Shown: positions 45,019 to 56,857, counted from the first letter of the stretch. The stretch: DNA of 64,000 nucleotides from Medicago truncatula (GCF_003473485.1 NC_053045.1:44372494-44436493); one strand, 5' to 3'. Translations and numbers: made by a program. The notes: a model not told the origin generated them from the sequence alone.

Positions 45019-45794
45019 TATGATTACAAGCCACCATTGAAGAAACAATAAAATGCAGCAACCATAGCTTGAACCCACAACCCAGCAGTGCCTCTTGAAC
45101 TCCCTATGTAAATTATTAGGTGCATTAATATTTTTTCTAAACATAATAATTTATCTTAGCTTAGAATGAAAAAGTTAGGTTAAACACATTAATATACAAT
45201 GAATATTTTAGATAGATCAACCTGCAAGAAGATAGGATATTCGTGCTTATTCTACGAGTGGTTCATTAATCCTTTGGAATGTATCCGCACCTTGGCGATT
45301 GCACTCTTTTTTTGTGTTGCTTTTGGTGGGTTTAATATCACTTATATTATTTTTCATAATGGGGAGAGAGTACAACTGGTATTAAACCCATTTTGAAAAA
45401 TAATAAGTGATATTAATTTTTTTTTTCATTCTAAGATGGATATTTATCCCAATTCATTTTTCTTTGTGTAATTTGTTCCTTTTGGGATATATGTAAATAA
45501 AATATAGTTTTTTTTTAATATAAAAAAAAAAAAATTATATCTTAACCCTCCTGTTTTAGGAGATATATATGTGTCCTAGAAATTTGGAATTTGGTCTGCA
45601 CTTTAGTACAATATGACCAATAATAATTGTTTATTTTAAATATGAAATTTGGATGCTCTTGTATTTAATTGAAACTCATTTGTCTTTTATTTATTTATTT
45701 GATTAAAACTATTAACCATTTAAGTGCATCAGTTAAAAATGAATAGAATTTTACAATAATTATTAAGAAGATTGTTGTGCATAATATGACTTTG
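45019..45794. other. intergenic, with a hairpin at about 45325-45418
   Basis: AATATCACTTATATTATTTT at about 45338 pairs with AAAATAATAAGTGATATT at about 45395, with ATAATGGG/CCCATTTTG continuing the stem: a 30-bp arm hairpin of MITE type. The 65-codon plus frame at 45199-45396 spans it and is not a known protein. Nothing else was seen. Confidence 0.45.
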
Positions 45795-46121
45795 AGGGTG
45801 CGTTTGGTTTGCAAAACAGCAAGTACTGGACATAACAGTACAACACAAGGCAGAACAACACAGGACAAAAAATTTATAGCATTGAGTAATTTTTTATTTT
45901 ATACGATTTTTGAGGGACAGAATGCTATTTTGATATTTTAGACAACTTGTATGTTGGACAAAAAGTTGTGATGTGGTTTGGTGAGGGACAAAAATATGAG
46001 TTTTTGTCCTGTCTCTTGTCTCCAGTTTGTCCTGTACCTGAAACAGTTTTACAAATCAAACACTGGACAACTAGAGTTGTTTTGTCCTATCCTTCATTTT
46101 TTAGCAAATCAAACGCACCCT
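45795..46121. mobile_element. MITE, about 327 bp
   Basis: Ends AGGGTGCGTTTGGTTTGC and AGCAAATCAAACGCACCCT are inverted repeats. The interior has repeated CAGTACTGGACA/ACAGGACAAAAA words that face each other. TGA flanks both sides of the GGGTGCG...CGCACCC core, which could be a 3-bp TSD. Confidence 0.8.
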
Positions 46122-46896
46122 GAATGTCCGTCTAAAATGGAGCAAATAAACTGAATTCTGTTTTAACTAATGATTTGTAAAGATTTTGACACCTGATCTT
46201 GTTGAATGTTGACAACCAAAATAAGAAGGTAGTTAGGGCATCCGTAATGGATGTTGGGTTGGGACCACTAGGAGAGCCAAAATATTAGCACAACAATTCG
46301 CTTTATAGAAGCAACGGGAGACGGAAGCATTTCAATTCTCATGTGAAGAAGGTAAGAACCTCTTCTAGGAGAGGTTTAAGGTAACGAAAAGATATAGTTT
46401 TTCAAAGAACAACATAAGCTACCAACAACGAAGGGTGTGTTTCAAAGATCACATGAGGTATATCCTTTGATGAAGTTTCCACATGAGTTAATAAGAATAA
46501 AGGATCCCGCAAGTTTACATACCAATGAGACAATTATGGGAGCCATCCACATTGATTTTATCAGCATCAGCAAAAGGACGTTCCAGGTGAACATAATTTT
46601 AATTGTTAACACAATTAACTTTAGAACATGTTTGATTTGAGTTATACATGTAGTAGATTCATGATAATAAAATGATGAAAAACGTGTGTTTTTATGTTTG
46701 TTAAGTTTTTATTCAAAAAAAGATGTTTGTTACAAATGTATTAAATTTTATTCATTGGTATAAAATATTACTGATAAAGGTGTTTTACCGCTAAGGATAT
46801 GATTGGGAAAAAAGTTTTTACGAAGGCGAGAATAAATTCATGTGTAAACTACCCATAAATCTCTTCCATAAGATAATCACCAAAAAAAAAATATAA
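46122..46896. other. intergenic, no gene recognised
   Basis: A 67-codon frame at 46437-46640 (ending with a run of hydrophobic residues) has no domain I recognise. AGGGCATCCGTAATGGATG near 46235 resembles a MITE terminus of the GCATCTCCAATGG type, with no clear partner. Confidence 0.4.
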
Positions 46897-47186
46897 GGGT
46901 TAATAGTGCTTTTCACCCCTGTGATATATGTCATTTCCGGTTTTCGCCCCTATAAAATTTTTAGTTTGATTTACACCCTCGTAAAAATTTTATTTTCCGG
47001 AAAACACCCCTAATAGGCCATTTTCAGAATTTTTTTTCAAGAAATTTTGGTTTTTGAATGGCCTATTAATTAAGGATGTTTTCCGGAAAATAAATTTTTT
47101 ACGAGGGTGCAAATCAAACCGAAAATTTTATAAGGGTGAAAACCGAAAATAACATATATTACAGGGGTGAAAAACATTATTAACCC
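46897..47186. mobile_element. Mutator-type MITE, 290 bp, with 9-bp TSD
   Basis: A near-complete foldback: GGGTTAATAGTGCTTTTCAC ... TTTCCGGAAAACACCC against its complement ending in AACATTATTAACCC. It is flanked by the perfect 9-bp repeat AAAATATAA (46888-46896 and 47187-47195). A 9-bp TSD is the Mutator signature. Confidence 0.9.
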
Positions 47187-47255
47187 AAAATATAATTATT
47201 AACTAAATAGAACTTTTTAAAAAATACCCAGGAATAAAATACCATTGAAAAATTA

Positions 47256-47396
47256 GGTAGCACTTCGGTGACTTTGATAATTTTAGTGTATTTTAGATGA
47301 GAGAGGATGATAGATGAGTGATTAAAATAAATTATTTTGATGTGAGAGAATTATTGGTTAGAAGAGAGATAGAGACAAAGTCACCGAAGTGCTACC
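47256..47396. mobile_element. MITE, 141 bp, 21-bp TIRs
   Basis: GGTAGCACTTCGGTGACTTT and its exact reverse complement bound a GA-rich centre. No clean TSD was identified. It lies in a run of three elements (46897, 47256, 47596) upstream of the MULE. Confidence 0.8.
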
Positions 47397-47595
47397 CAAA
47401 AAAGTTATTCGCATGAATCTTTGAAAAACACTTACATCTAATCGAGATTTACTATCAAGAAAGAAAAAAAAATGCAATTTATCAATTCAAATGAAAGAAA
47501 AATGGTATTTTTCTCCGTTCAAATCGATAAATCTGAAGTGGTGTGGTTTTTAAGAAATTAGTGAGGTAAAACTTAAAGTAGTTCTCTAGTTATTA

Positions 47596-50500
47596 GAATT
47601 CTGCTCATTACTCAAACAGTATCGCTCATTCCCAAAGTAAAAGTTGAAAATGCCCCTATGCATGTTAACTTGCATAGCGTGAGTTAACATGCGCTAGTTA
47701 TAAGGAGAACGTAATTTAAGTCACGCAGCGTCAGTTAAGTCACGTAGCGCATGTTAACTTGCGTTAAGTACTATTTTCGTTCAAAACCAAGCAGGCAACC
47801 ACAAAGCTCCATTTTTTCTTTCCCTCCACCTCCAAAAACCCCAAAAGTGCGAAATTTTGGGTAAAAATCTTCATTCCAAATCATTGCAAATCGTCAGGAA
47901 ACAAATTTCTACGCTCATCAAGCATCAAAGAACAGGTAATTTACCGTCAAAACTTTTTCATTTTTGCTGGTAGTTTCATTTTTCATTTCAGTAGGCGTAG
48001 GGCTCAGCGTGAGTTAACTCACGCTATTGACAGTAGCCCAGAATTTGAAATTTTGCGCCACTTTTTTTATTTGCTTTGCTTGCCGCACAAGTCACTTATT
48101 TATTTTTTTTCTTTGTTTTTTTTTACTGAGTAGACATTGAGTGGCATGGTTGAAAATGTGGCGGAGAATGGTGTTGAGCTAAAACCAGGAAAAAACAAAG
48201 CTTCCGGCGAAGGCAAACCAACCAATGATGAGAAGTTTAAAGTGAAAATTCCTTTTCAAGTTGAAGCTCACATAGTTCACAACCAAGCAAAACTGGTACC
48301 TACCGGTAACTTTGAAGAGAAGCATAAACCGGTACCTACCGGTGTTCGTGTTATTCAAGTACACACCGGGTCATTTTTTACAACAAATGAAAGATGGAAA
48401 GACCGAGAAGAATTACTTGGTTGGGTTCGTCGACAAGCAGGTAGGGCGGGATTTACTATTTCTATAGATAAATCTAGTACTATAGTGCCATACATGACGA
48501 TGCAATGTGAGAGGAGTGGTGAATACAAGCCACCTAAGACGAGGAAGAAACCGAAGCTTGAAGGCACGGGCTCAAGGAAGTGTAATTGTCTGTTTAGGTT
48601 GAAATGTTTCTTTGGAAGAAAAAAAACACAAGAATGGTGGATTGCAATGCTTTGTGGAGTTCACAACCATGACTTGGGGCCAAATTTATCCGGCCACCTT
48701 CTTGTGGGTCGAATAAGATGGGAGGAGAAGCAAAGAGTTATCGACATGACAAAGAGTTTGGCAAAGCCTAGGAATATTCTCACGGATTTGAAGGAAAAAA
48801 ACAAAGAAAGTGTGACACTCATCAAGCAAGTGTATAATGCACAAACTAGATGGCGCAAGGGGCAAAGAGAGGACAAGACCGAGTTGCAATACTTGATTAC
48901 AGAGTTGGAGAAGCATCGATATGTCTACTTCACAAGAGATAATAGTGAGGAAACCACACTTGAAGATTTATTCTTTGCTCACCCAAAATCAACTGATATG
49001 CTCAACACTTTTCCCACCGTTTTGGTCATGGACTCCACCTACAAAACCAATACCTACCGAATGCCTTTATTTGAGATTGTTGGTGTCACCTCTACCAAAT
49101 TGACCTATTCGGTTGCGTTTGCCTTTCTTTCCTTTGAAAGAGAGAATAACTTCATATGGACACTTGAGATGTTGGTTGGTCTTTTGACCTCGAAAAACAA
49201 CATGCCTAAGGTGATTGTCACCGATAGGGACCCCGCTTTGATGAAAGTCGTTGCCGAAGTTCTCCCTAAAACGGACCATGTACTTTGCTACTTTCATATT
49301 GAGAAAAATATCAAAGGTAGGTGCATCACGGATTGTAGAGTCAATGCTAAGCCAAAGAAAGGAAAAAGAAAAGGAAAAGTTGTTGACAAAGATGCGAACG
49401 AAGTGGATGATGACAAGCATTGTGAGCTTGTTAAGAAAATAGTGAGGGCTTGGAGAGATGTGGTCAACTCTCCTACGGATGATTCATTTGCAATTGCATG
49501 GTTGACATTCAAAGATGAGGTATGCAGACCGTTTCCATTGTTTGTTGAATATGTTGAGGGAACCGTTTTGCCCCTTAAGAAGCATTTTGTGAGGGCATGG
49601 ACGAATAAATACTTGCATCTAGGGTGTAGAAGCACCAACATTGTTGAATTGGCTCATGCACAATTGAAAAGGTACTTGAGGAGTAGCGTGGGAGACTTGG
49701 CATCATGTTGGGATGAAATTGACAAAATGTTGAAAAACCAATTTGGTTAGATACAAGGGAGTTTTGGGAGGAGCATAACCGTCATGGTACACAAATACAA
49801 AAAAAAAAAAATTATTCTCGGAGTTGGAGGGGTATGTCTTTAAGGCCGCTTTGAGTTTTCATTGATGATGAATTTGAACGCTCTAGGAGAATTGGGTTGG
49901 CTAAAGAAGATTGTGGTTGTGTGCAAATGGCAACGTTCGGGTTTCCTTGTGCTTGTATTCTTGCCGAGAAGAGAAAGAAAAAATTTCCCATTCTTTTGGA
50001 TGAAATACACCCTCATTAGCGAAGGTTAAGTGTAATTGGAGAAGAGGTTAATGCCAATTTTTCCGTTACGGAGGAATGGGACGTCGTTCAAAAACGTATC
50101 AAGAGGGCCCCTTACAAGATGAAAATCTTCATCAAATACAAGTTGCGTGAACTTGGATTTCCGGAGGAAACAACGTTGAAGCTACCTCCGAGAAAATTGG
50201 CTACCAAGGGGGCACCTAAAAAGGTGAAGTCTACACCGAAAACGAGCTCCACGGGTCGAATCCCCTCTAGGTGGGAGACTATTGATGCTCAAAATCCCGA
50301 TAGTCAATGCTCACATGCCAAGATTAATGTTCCAAAGACTAAAGGTTCACGTCTTAGCACTTGGTCCCGTTGATAAAATTCAACTCCTACTTCAAATGAC
50401 AACGTGAGTTAACTCACGTTTCACAATAACTCACGTTTCACAATACACTACCGCATATTAACTTGCGCTAAGCATTCAACAAATAACTCACAAATAACAC

Positions 50501-50633
50501 TAGCACATGTTAAGTCACGTTACTTATCTTGAGTTACGTTATAATTTGCACCAGCGCATGTCAACATGCGTAGGGGCATTTCGATCATTTACTTTGGGAA
50601 TGAGCGAATCCATCTGGGTAATGAGCAGAAATA
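47596..50633 (+). mobile_element. Mutator-like transposon (MULE), 3.0 kb, decayed
   Basis: The termini are about 75-bp inverted repeats: TTCTGCTCATTACTC ... CGCTCATTCCCAAAGTAAA ... AATGCCCCTA at 47599-47665, and the complement at 50567-50630. The probable TSD is 9 bp with one mismatch: TAGTTATTA (47587-47595) and TAGTTAGTA (50634-50642). Both subterminal zones contain many copies of variants of GCGYATGTTAACTTGCG and CGTGAGTTAACTCACG (47665-47765, about 48007-48025, and 50400-50580). The body encodes a MULE transposase with late disabling mutations. The right end is about 160 bp from the PPR start codon. Confidence 0.92.
48137..50373 (+). pseudogene. MULE transposase gene with nonsense and frameshift mutations
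   Basis: A 537-codon frame (48137-49750) encodes most of a MULE transposase. Residues about 130-180 form a FAR1-like zinc-finger DNA-binding region (MQCERSG, SRKCNCLFRLKC, VHNHDL). The catalytic domain (about 265-440) has TVLVMDSTYKTN (first D), VTDRDPALM (second D) and a likely third acidic residue in NIVELAHAQLK. The CYFHIEKNIK segment is typical of the family. It stops at FG* (49748-49750), probably a sense codon turned TAG, since the downstream IQGSFGRSITV fits family members. A poly(A)-like run at 49798-49811 then shifts the frame, a second stop follows at about 50019, and the C-terminus resumes as EEWDVVQKRIKRAPYKMK through RIPSRWETIDAQNPDSQ to 50373. It could bind DNA or TIRs, but full transposase is unlikely. 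It is not a FAR1/FHY3 gene. Confidence 0.9.
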
Positions 50634-50791
50634 TAGTTAGTAAATTTTGCAAAAATTGGTTGGGCCTATATCGGGTGCTCCAAGCCCAATATTCTTCAGC
50701 GGAGTGTAGCATTAAACCTTGTTTTTTAGTTCTTCATTTTCTGCTCCTCACTCTTTCACTTGAAGCAAGAACAACACAACACAAAACCAAA

Positions 50792-51922
50792 ATGTATCGC
50801 ATTCTTCAACGCAGCGTTCATACCATAACAGAAAAATCACCCAACAACATCAAATCCATTTCACAAGACCTATACAAAGAACAAAATCTCAAAACACTCG
50901 TTGAAAAATTCAAAAAAGCTTCAGACATTGATCGTTTCCGTAAAAAAAACGGCATCTATGAAGACACCGTCCGCCGCCTCGCCGGAGCTAAACGCTTCCG
51001 GTGGGTCCGCGACATTATCGAGCATCAGAAGAGTTACGCTGATATATCAAATGAGGGTTTCTCGGCACGTTTGATTACGTTATATGGGAAATCGAATATG
51101 CATAGACATGCACAGAAACTGTTTGATGAAATGCCTCAGAGAAACTGTGAGCGTTCTGTGCTTTCTCTCAATGCGTTGTTAGCTGCTTATCTTCATTCGA
51201 AGCAGTATGATGTTGTTGAGCGGCTTTTTAAGAAGCTTCCGGTTCAGTTATCTGTGAAACCTGATTTGGTTTCGTATAATACTTATATTAAGGCTTTGTT
51301 GGAAAAGGGTTCTTTTGATTCTGCGGTTTCGGTGCTTGAGGAAATGGAGAAGGATGGTGTGGAAAGTGATTTGATTACGTTTAATACGTTGCTTGATGGG
51401 TTGTATTCAAAGGGTCGTTTTGAGGATGGTGAGAAGCTGTGGGAGAAATTGGGTGAGAAGAATGTTGTTCCGAATATCCGGACTTATAATGCAAGGTTGT
51501 TGGGATTGGCTGTGGCGAAGAGAGCTGGTGAGGCTGTTGAGTTTTATGAGGAAATGGAGAAGAAGGGTGTGAAGCCTGATCTTTTTAGCTTCAATGCTTT
51601 GATTAAAGGTTTTGCGAATGAAGGGAATTTGGATGAAGCGAAGAAGTGGTTTGGTGAAATAGAGAAATCTGAGCATGATCCTAGTAAGCGAACTTATGCT
51701 ATAATTGTTCCTTTTTTGTGTGAGAAGGGTGATTTGAAGACGGCTATTGAGATGGTTAAGCAGATATTTCTCACTCGCTGCCGTGTTGATGTGTCGTTGC
51801 TGCAGATTGTGGTGGACAAACTGGTGAGTGAGTCCATGGTTTCAGAGGCCAAGGAGATTGTGGAACGAGGTAAAAACAATAGTTACTGTCGCTATAAGCT
51901 AAATTTGCCAGCTGATGAGTGA
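50792..51922 (+). CDS. P-type PPR protein, probably mitochondrial
   Basis: An intronless gene of 376 codons. The ATG at 50792 is chosen because the 95-codon upstream extension reads into the transposon end, and because MYRILQRSVHTI is a plausible mitochondrial presequence (basic, few acidic residues). P-type pentatricopeptide repeats of 35 residues run from about residue 158: DLVSYNTYIKALLEKG, DLITFNTLLDGLYSKG, NIRTYNARLLGLAVAK, DLFSFNALIKGFANEG, SKRTYAIIVPFLCEKG. Degenerate repeats precede them (GFSARLITLYGKSNMHRHA). No E or DYW editing domain follows. It resembles Arabidopsis At1g55890/At3g13150-type small PPR proteins, some of which are linked to the mitochondrial ribosome; the specific role is inferred. 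The gene's upstream region is short because the MULE ends at 50633. Confidence 0.92.
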   Translation: MYRILQRSVHTITEKSPNNIKSISQDLYKEQNLKTLVEKFKKASDIDRFRKKNGIYEDTVRRLAGAKRFRWVRDIIEHQKSYADISNEGFSARLITLYGKSNMHRHAQKLFDEMPQRNCERSVLSLNALLAAYLHSKQYDVVERLFKKLPVQLSVKPDLVSYNTYIKALLEKGSFDSAVSVLEEMEKDGVESDLITFNTLLDGLYSKGRFEDGEKLWEKLGEKNVVPNIRTYNARLLGLAVAKRAGEAVEFYEEMEKKGVKPDLFSFNALIKGFANEGNLDEAKKWFGEIEKSEHDPSKRTYAIIVPFLCEKGDLKTAIEMVKQIFLTRCRVDVSLLQIVVDKLVSESMVSEAKEIVERGKNNSYCRYKLNLPADE

Positions 51923-53796
51923 GTAGTAGCTTTTGTTTGTTGTGTTGTGTCCATTATTATTAGTTTTGAACTTTATATGTTTAATCATAATGGTGAATTG
52001 ACAATTGCCTTCATGAATGAATTTGTTTGGCAATTTGAGCTTTGTTATTGATTGCTTGAAAACGCCATATTTGCTGTCTGATGATTATTTTGGTTCTTTT
52101 CTCCCACGTGATTTTCTTCTTTTTATTTTCGTATTTGCCTGTAGCAGTTTTCATATGTGATATATGCAGAATGCATGCATGAAGAGATTTGGGTTATATA
52201 ATTTTCTTTAGTTCACTTATATTCTATGACCAAAATGTATTTTTTTTTTTTTTGGTTACAACTAAAATGTAATTTGAGTATACGAGTCTCATCACATAAG
52301 ATAAAAGTGCGTTAACATTAGATACGGGAATAGATTGTCTATCTTTTGTAGGCCATAGTATTGATAACTTACGGCAAAGTGAGAGAGAATGGTGGCAGTA
52401 ATGCTCCTTTGCCTTATCACAATTAGGTAAATTTGTATTAGCTTTGTAAGTCTGTAAAATGGAAGAAAAGAGCATAGAGGTTTCTCCATAACAGATATTG
52501 CAGAGAGATAGAAAAAAAGTAGTTCAAAAAATAAAAACCAGGGGAGAATGCAAGATATATAGAAAGGGAGAAGGAGGCCTTACAATGAAAAGAGAGAAAA
52601 TTGCAGAGCAAATTTTGAAAAAGTTAGGCATCTGATTGAGAGATGCCAGATTAAAAATGTAGCCAATTCTTTTGTTGATGAATTTGCTTCAAATAATAAG
52701 TAAACTCCTCAAATTACATTAAAATTGAAGGAATGTTATCATTATTTATATTGCTTTCTATACTACTTTTAGAATTTAGAATGAACCATGTTATTTTTTG
52801 TTAATACCATTAGCGATATTGTTGTACAATCAATGAGTTGATTTTTTATATCACAGATTTCACAAGACTTGTTCATTACATTAGCATGAAAAAGGAACAT
52901 CAAATACATATCCAATATTTATAATGCAATGGCAAGATATAGTAGCTTCTGCTTTAATCTTCAGCTTGTATTCTTGAAACAATTCATTGCCCTCTAAAGC
53001 CCTCTTGCCCCTCTATGAAACCGGTAAAACCTCAAAAGAAACACAATCGTTAAATAAAGGAGAATTGCGATTAAGAAAATAAAGGAAAAATAACAATGAG
53101 TGTCAAATAATAACGGGCTTGTTGCCCCTACCCTACCACCGCACTATGCGACCATTGCCATTGTGTGTGCGACTTCTCCTCCTCTTTCCACCACCACAGA
53201 CGCAGCCAGACCCTTAGGCCTTGCAGTCTTCCAATACTATCTGTTTGTCACTCTATGAGGACTACCACATAAAACGACACTGATACCAACCCCTTTAGAG
53301 CTAGAAAAGAGCAATATAGATGAACCGATCAAATTCAATTAGTTGAGACCCAATTTGATAATTAAATGAACATATCAAACTCAAATTTTGATAATTAAAT
53401 GAACCTATCAAACTTAAATTTAGTTCATTCAATTTGGCGTACAGATAAATGAGCTGAACTTAAATTGGAAGTTGAATCGTTAAATGAATGAGTTGAATTT
53501 AGTTAATTTATAGTTCATTTTTTAGCTCAAGAGAATTATTTGCTTTATGATCCAAGTTCAATGAGTTGTTATTTGTCTATTCAAATCTCAAACTAATTTT
53601 CAGATGGTTCATTTCCTTGTAAGTCCTAAATAGTGGTAATGTAAAATTAAGGTGGTGTAGTTATGTAAGTACAACTTATATGATAGTTTGAAGAACATTA
53701 GATATGTCAGGAATGGATTTGAACCCACGATTAATGCATGAGTTTTGCCGCTAGGCTCTAACCAAAAGAAAAGTAAAAAACTAATGCATGTGTAGG
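51923..53796. other. intergenic; SINE-like piece at about 53700-53768 (-)
   Basis: The first few hundred bp are the PPR 3' flank. No gene was seen further on. At 53768-53700 the minus strand has TTAGAGCCTAGCGGC (A-box-like) and GGGTTCAAATCC (B box), resembling a tRNA-derived SINE without a tail or TSD. Confidence 0.4.
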
Positions 53797-54369
53797 AAGA
53801 GGTGTCAAATGGGTTGACCCGACCCGACTATAGAAATGGGCCAGTCCGGCCCAACCCGTTTATGTTTTATTTTTAAAATTTATTAACTCTTTTTTATGTA
53901 TTTTCTTATGTATTAGTTACTCACCACTATTTTCTTGCTAAAATATGATTGGATGGAGATAAAAATATAAATAATTTTTACATTAACATTGAATAATAAT
54001 TAAACTCTAGATTATTCTTTCAATTAAATCAAATTAATAATTTATAAACATTAAAATTTTAAAACTCTAAGCTAAATTCATCCATATTTATTAAGTTTAT
54101 TTATTTAAATATTTTTTTTGTTAATAAATTTTGAATTAGTTAATAATTTTTTAAAAAAATATATTGTTTTTTAACAAAAATAAAATAAAATATAGGCTAA
54201 TGGGCCGACCAAAGCCCAGTGGGCCAGCCCAACTTTTGTATGGATCAAATGGGCTTGGGTCAAAAAAGCCCGAGTGCATTTTTTGGGTTAGTTTTTTTAG
54301 GTCCAGCCCGACCCAAAAATATGGATAAATGGGCCGGACCATGAGCCCGGCCCATTTTTGACAGCTCTA
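53797..54369. mobile_element. non-autonomous hAT element, 573 bp
   Basis: Ends AAGAGGTGTCAAATGGG and CCCATTTTTGACAGCTCTA are the inverted repeats of the widespread 'TAGAGCTGTCAA' hAT family. The 8-bp flanks are TGTGTAGG (53789-53796) and GGTGTAGG (54370-54377), one mismatch. Subterminal GGGCCRRCCC and GACCCGACCC words are abundant. No transposase is encoded. Confidence 0.85.
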
Positions 54370-54422
54370 GGTGTAGGTAACATTGTCTTTGTTTTGCATA
54401 TGTGAGAGGAGAATTGCTTTTT

Positions 54423-55152
54423 TGACATAAAAAACTTCACTACACTATGACACAAATAAAATACTTAAATACCCCCAGCGGTAGTTAACTACCGTTGACA
54501 TATCCGGCGGCAGTTAACTAGCTGAATTCATTTCTTCAATTGATATTATTTGTTTGTTCCTATTCTCTCTCATCGGGTAGCCTCATCCTCCTTCTTTGTC
54601 TCAAATGTCCAGCTGTCATAGAATACACCCACATCTGTCATCTTTATCCCCATCACAATCACATGACTAAAATTCAGAGTATGTTATCTTCAATTTCAAT
54701 TTGCATTAAAAAATGCAAAATTTTCAAATTTCTAACATACCGATGGTGCCCATATATAATTTAATCTTGTAGTTTTTTTAGATCTTTTCTCTTTATTTCA
54801 TGTTTTTTTTTTGTTTCAAATCCTTCATTCCCTACTCCTCTTATTTTCTCCGTACTTCCAGAAACTTGATGGAAACCAGCGTGAAGAAATTATTACAAAA
54901 ATTAAAATCTACTCAACTACTTATTTTGCTATTGTAATCTCCCTAAATTAACAAAATAAATAAATCATTGCTATAGTGGTAAAACATAAACACCAAAGAA
55001 AAAAAAAGTGGAGTTTGTTGTGTATCTGCGTGTTTGAGAAAATTGAGAGAATTCTGCGGTAGTTAATTACCGCTGGCCTAGCGATAGCTAACTGCTGTCG
55101 GATATGTCAAGTATTTTACTTGTGTCAATGTGAAGTTATCAATGTCAAAAAA
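54423..55152. mobile_element. TIR element with GCGGTAGTTAACTACCG palindromes
   Basis: The left end (TGACATAAAAAACTTCACTA, then ACACAAATAAAATACTTAA) and the right end (complement of TTGTGTCAATGTGAAGTTA, then CAATGTCAAAA) are inverted. Just inside lie AGCGGTAGTTAACTACCG and GGCGGCAGTTAACTAGC on the left, and GCGGTAGTTAATTACCGC and GATAGCTAACTGCTGTC on the right. The palindrome type is shared with 27775-28600. No protein is encoded. Confidence 0.75.
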
Positions 55153-56857
55153 GTAATTTTCAAAGTTTACTTTAGCTTTTAGTTTTTTTAATTAGTATTT
55201 TGTTTTTGGCTTCGAACGTCCATTTCTTTATATGGTCATTTCTTTATATGGTCTATTCTTTTTGATAAAATATTTAGTTTTTTTCCCATCGTCCACCCCT
55301 GCTTCGGATTAGAACATGTGTTCACACCTTTCGAATCATATAATCTGAAATGTTATATGGCGCATGAGAAATTAGTAGGGTGGGATAAGAAACTATCTAA
55401 AATAGATAGTCTATTCTCGGGTTAACTTGTTCCTATTTTCATGAAAATTTACTTGTTTTGGATGCTTAAGCAATGCCCTTGGAGCATTGGTTAGCATTCT
55501 CCATATTTGGCCCAAAAATAAACTTATTTTTTCTGTATAAATTTCTTTGAATTATATTTTCATGAAAACAAACAAGTTTTCTTGATTTAACTTGTATAAT
55601 CGTTACTTGGTCAAAAATAATATCTTATATTTCTATGACAAAATTTTCATTTGTAGAATGTTTAACCAATGCACTGAGGGCATGGTTAAATTTTATTATA
55701 CATAATGATTTCTTACATAAATCAACCCCATTTAGAACATAAACAAGCGTGACCACCACCAAAAAGAAGTTCGAAAACAATTCATTTAACGCCATCCCAC
55801 ACAAAAATTCATTGATGGCCATCTAGTGTCACTTTTTTTCAGAGGAAGTGTTACACTTATATCAATGACTAATATCCACCAATTATAACGACAATTGATA
55901 AAAATATTTTACTATTTTAATTTTGTTATTGGTCAACACGTACTCAAATAAATATACACGACAAAAGGAAATGTGTTAACCCGGATTCAAACTAGAATTC
56001 CACGCAAAATATTCTCATAGTCAAACGACTAGCCACAACAATTCAGACATTTCTTCTCTTTCCCAAATTAATTAATTTTGTTTGGGAAAGAGATATTATG
56101 AGTTGTTTTACAAAATTGTCATTAATAAATGATATGGAAAAGATAAATGAATGACTTGGAATGAGATAAAGTAATAAATAGTTAAATATATAATAGGAAA
56201 AATAAAATTAATGTTTCATTGGTATTGTAAAGCAAAATACAATTTGGGACAATTTTTTTTTCAAAATGACATATAATTTGGGACGGATGGATTATTGTTT
56301 TTAACCTTTTTAATCATTGTGTTTTTTAGAGATTTTAATTTTTGTGTTAAATTCTCAAACGTCACTTGAGGCTGTAAAACTAAAACATTTAAATATGAAA
56401 GAACTCAAAATGTATCAAAAATGATTTGACAAAATTTTTGCAAATTCTCTAAATCATTTCCTCATTTTATTAAAATCTCATCAACAACAACAACAAAATC
56501 AATCATAACTATCTTCTTGCTTCCCTTTCAAACATTAATCTCAAATAAATGAAAAATATCTTTCTCTTTCCCCCTCCTCCAGAAGTGTCTATATGCTTTT
56601 CCTCCTAATTCCCAGCTCCCAAACAACCAAACAAGGACTATATCGATTTTGCTCCTAACTCCCAAGTCCCAAGCACATATGACTGTACATTCACACTTTA
56701 TGTGACTTGGGTTCGGTAAAATCAGGAAACTTACCGTAATTTCAAACATGCACTCAATTGTTAAGTAAGTAATACATAAATTTCATTGTAATTTGGTGAT
56801 TCTCTCTAGTAGTATGTGTATGAAGGTGAGACTAGCTACTTCACAAAATTTGAATGC
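55153..56857. other. intergenic; MITE at about 55462-55695
   Basis: TTAAGCAATGCCCTTGGAGC and GGTTAGCATTC at 55467-55500 face the complement of GAATGTTTAACCAATGCACT ... GGGCATGGTTAA at 55657-55690: a foldback MITE of about 235 bp. A minus-strand SINE-like piece (TGGCTAGTCGTT, GTTTGAATCC) is at about 55965-56040. No gene was seen before the terpene synthase stop. Confidence 0.5.

Noticed and set aside
48137-49750. FAR1/FHY3-like transcription factor
   Set aside because: The gene lies inside TIRs with a probable TSD and carries stops and a frameshift; it is a transposon's own transposase.
50507-50791. N-terminal 95-codon extension of the PPR protein
   Set aside because: It reads through the MULE terminal repeat and lacks PPR features; the ATG at 50792 begins a plausible mitochondrial presequence.
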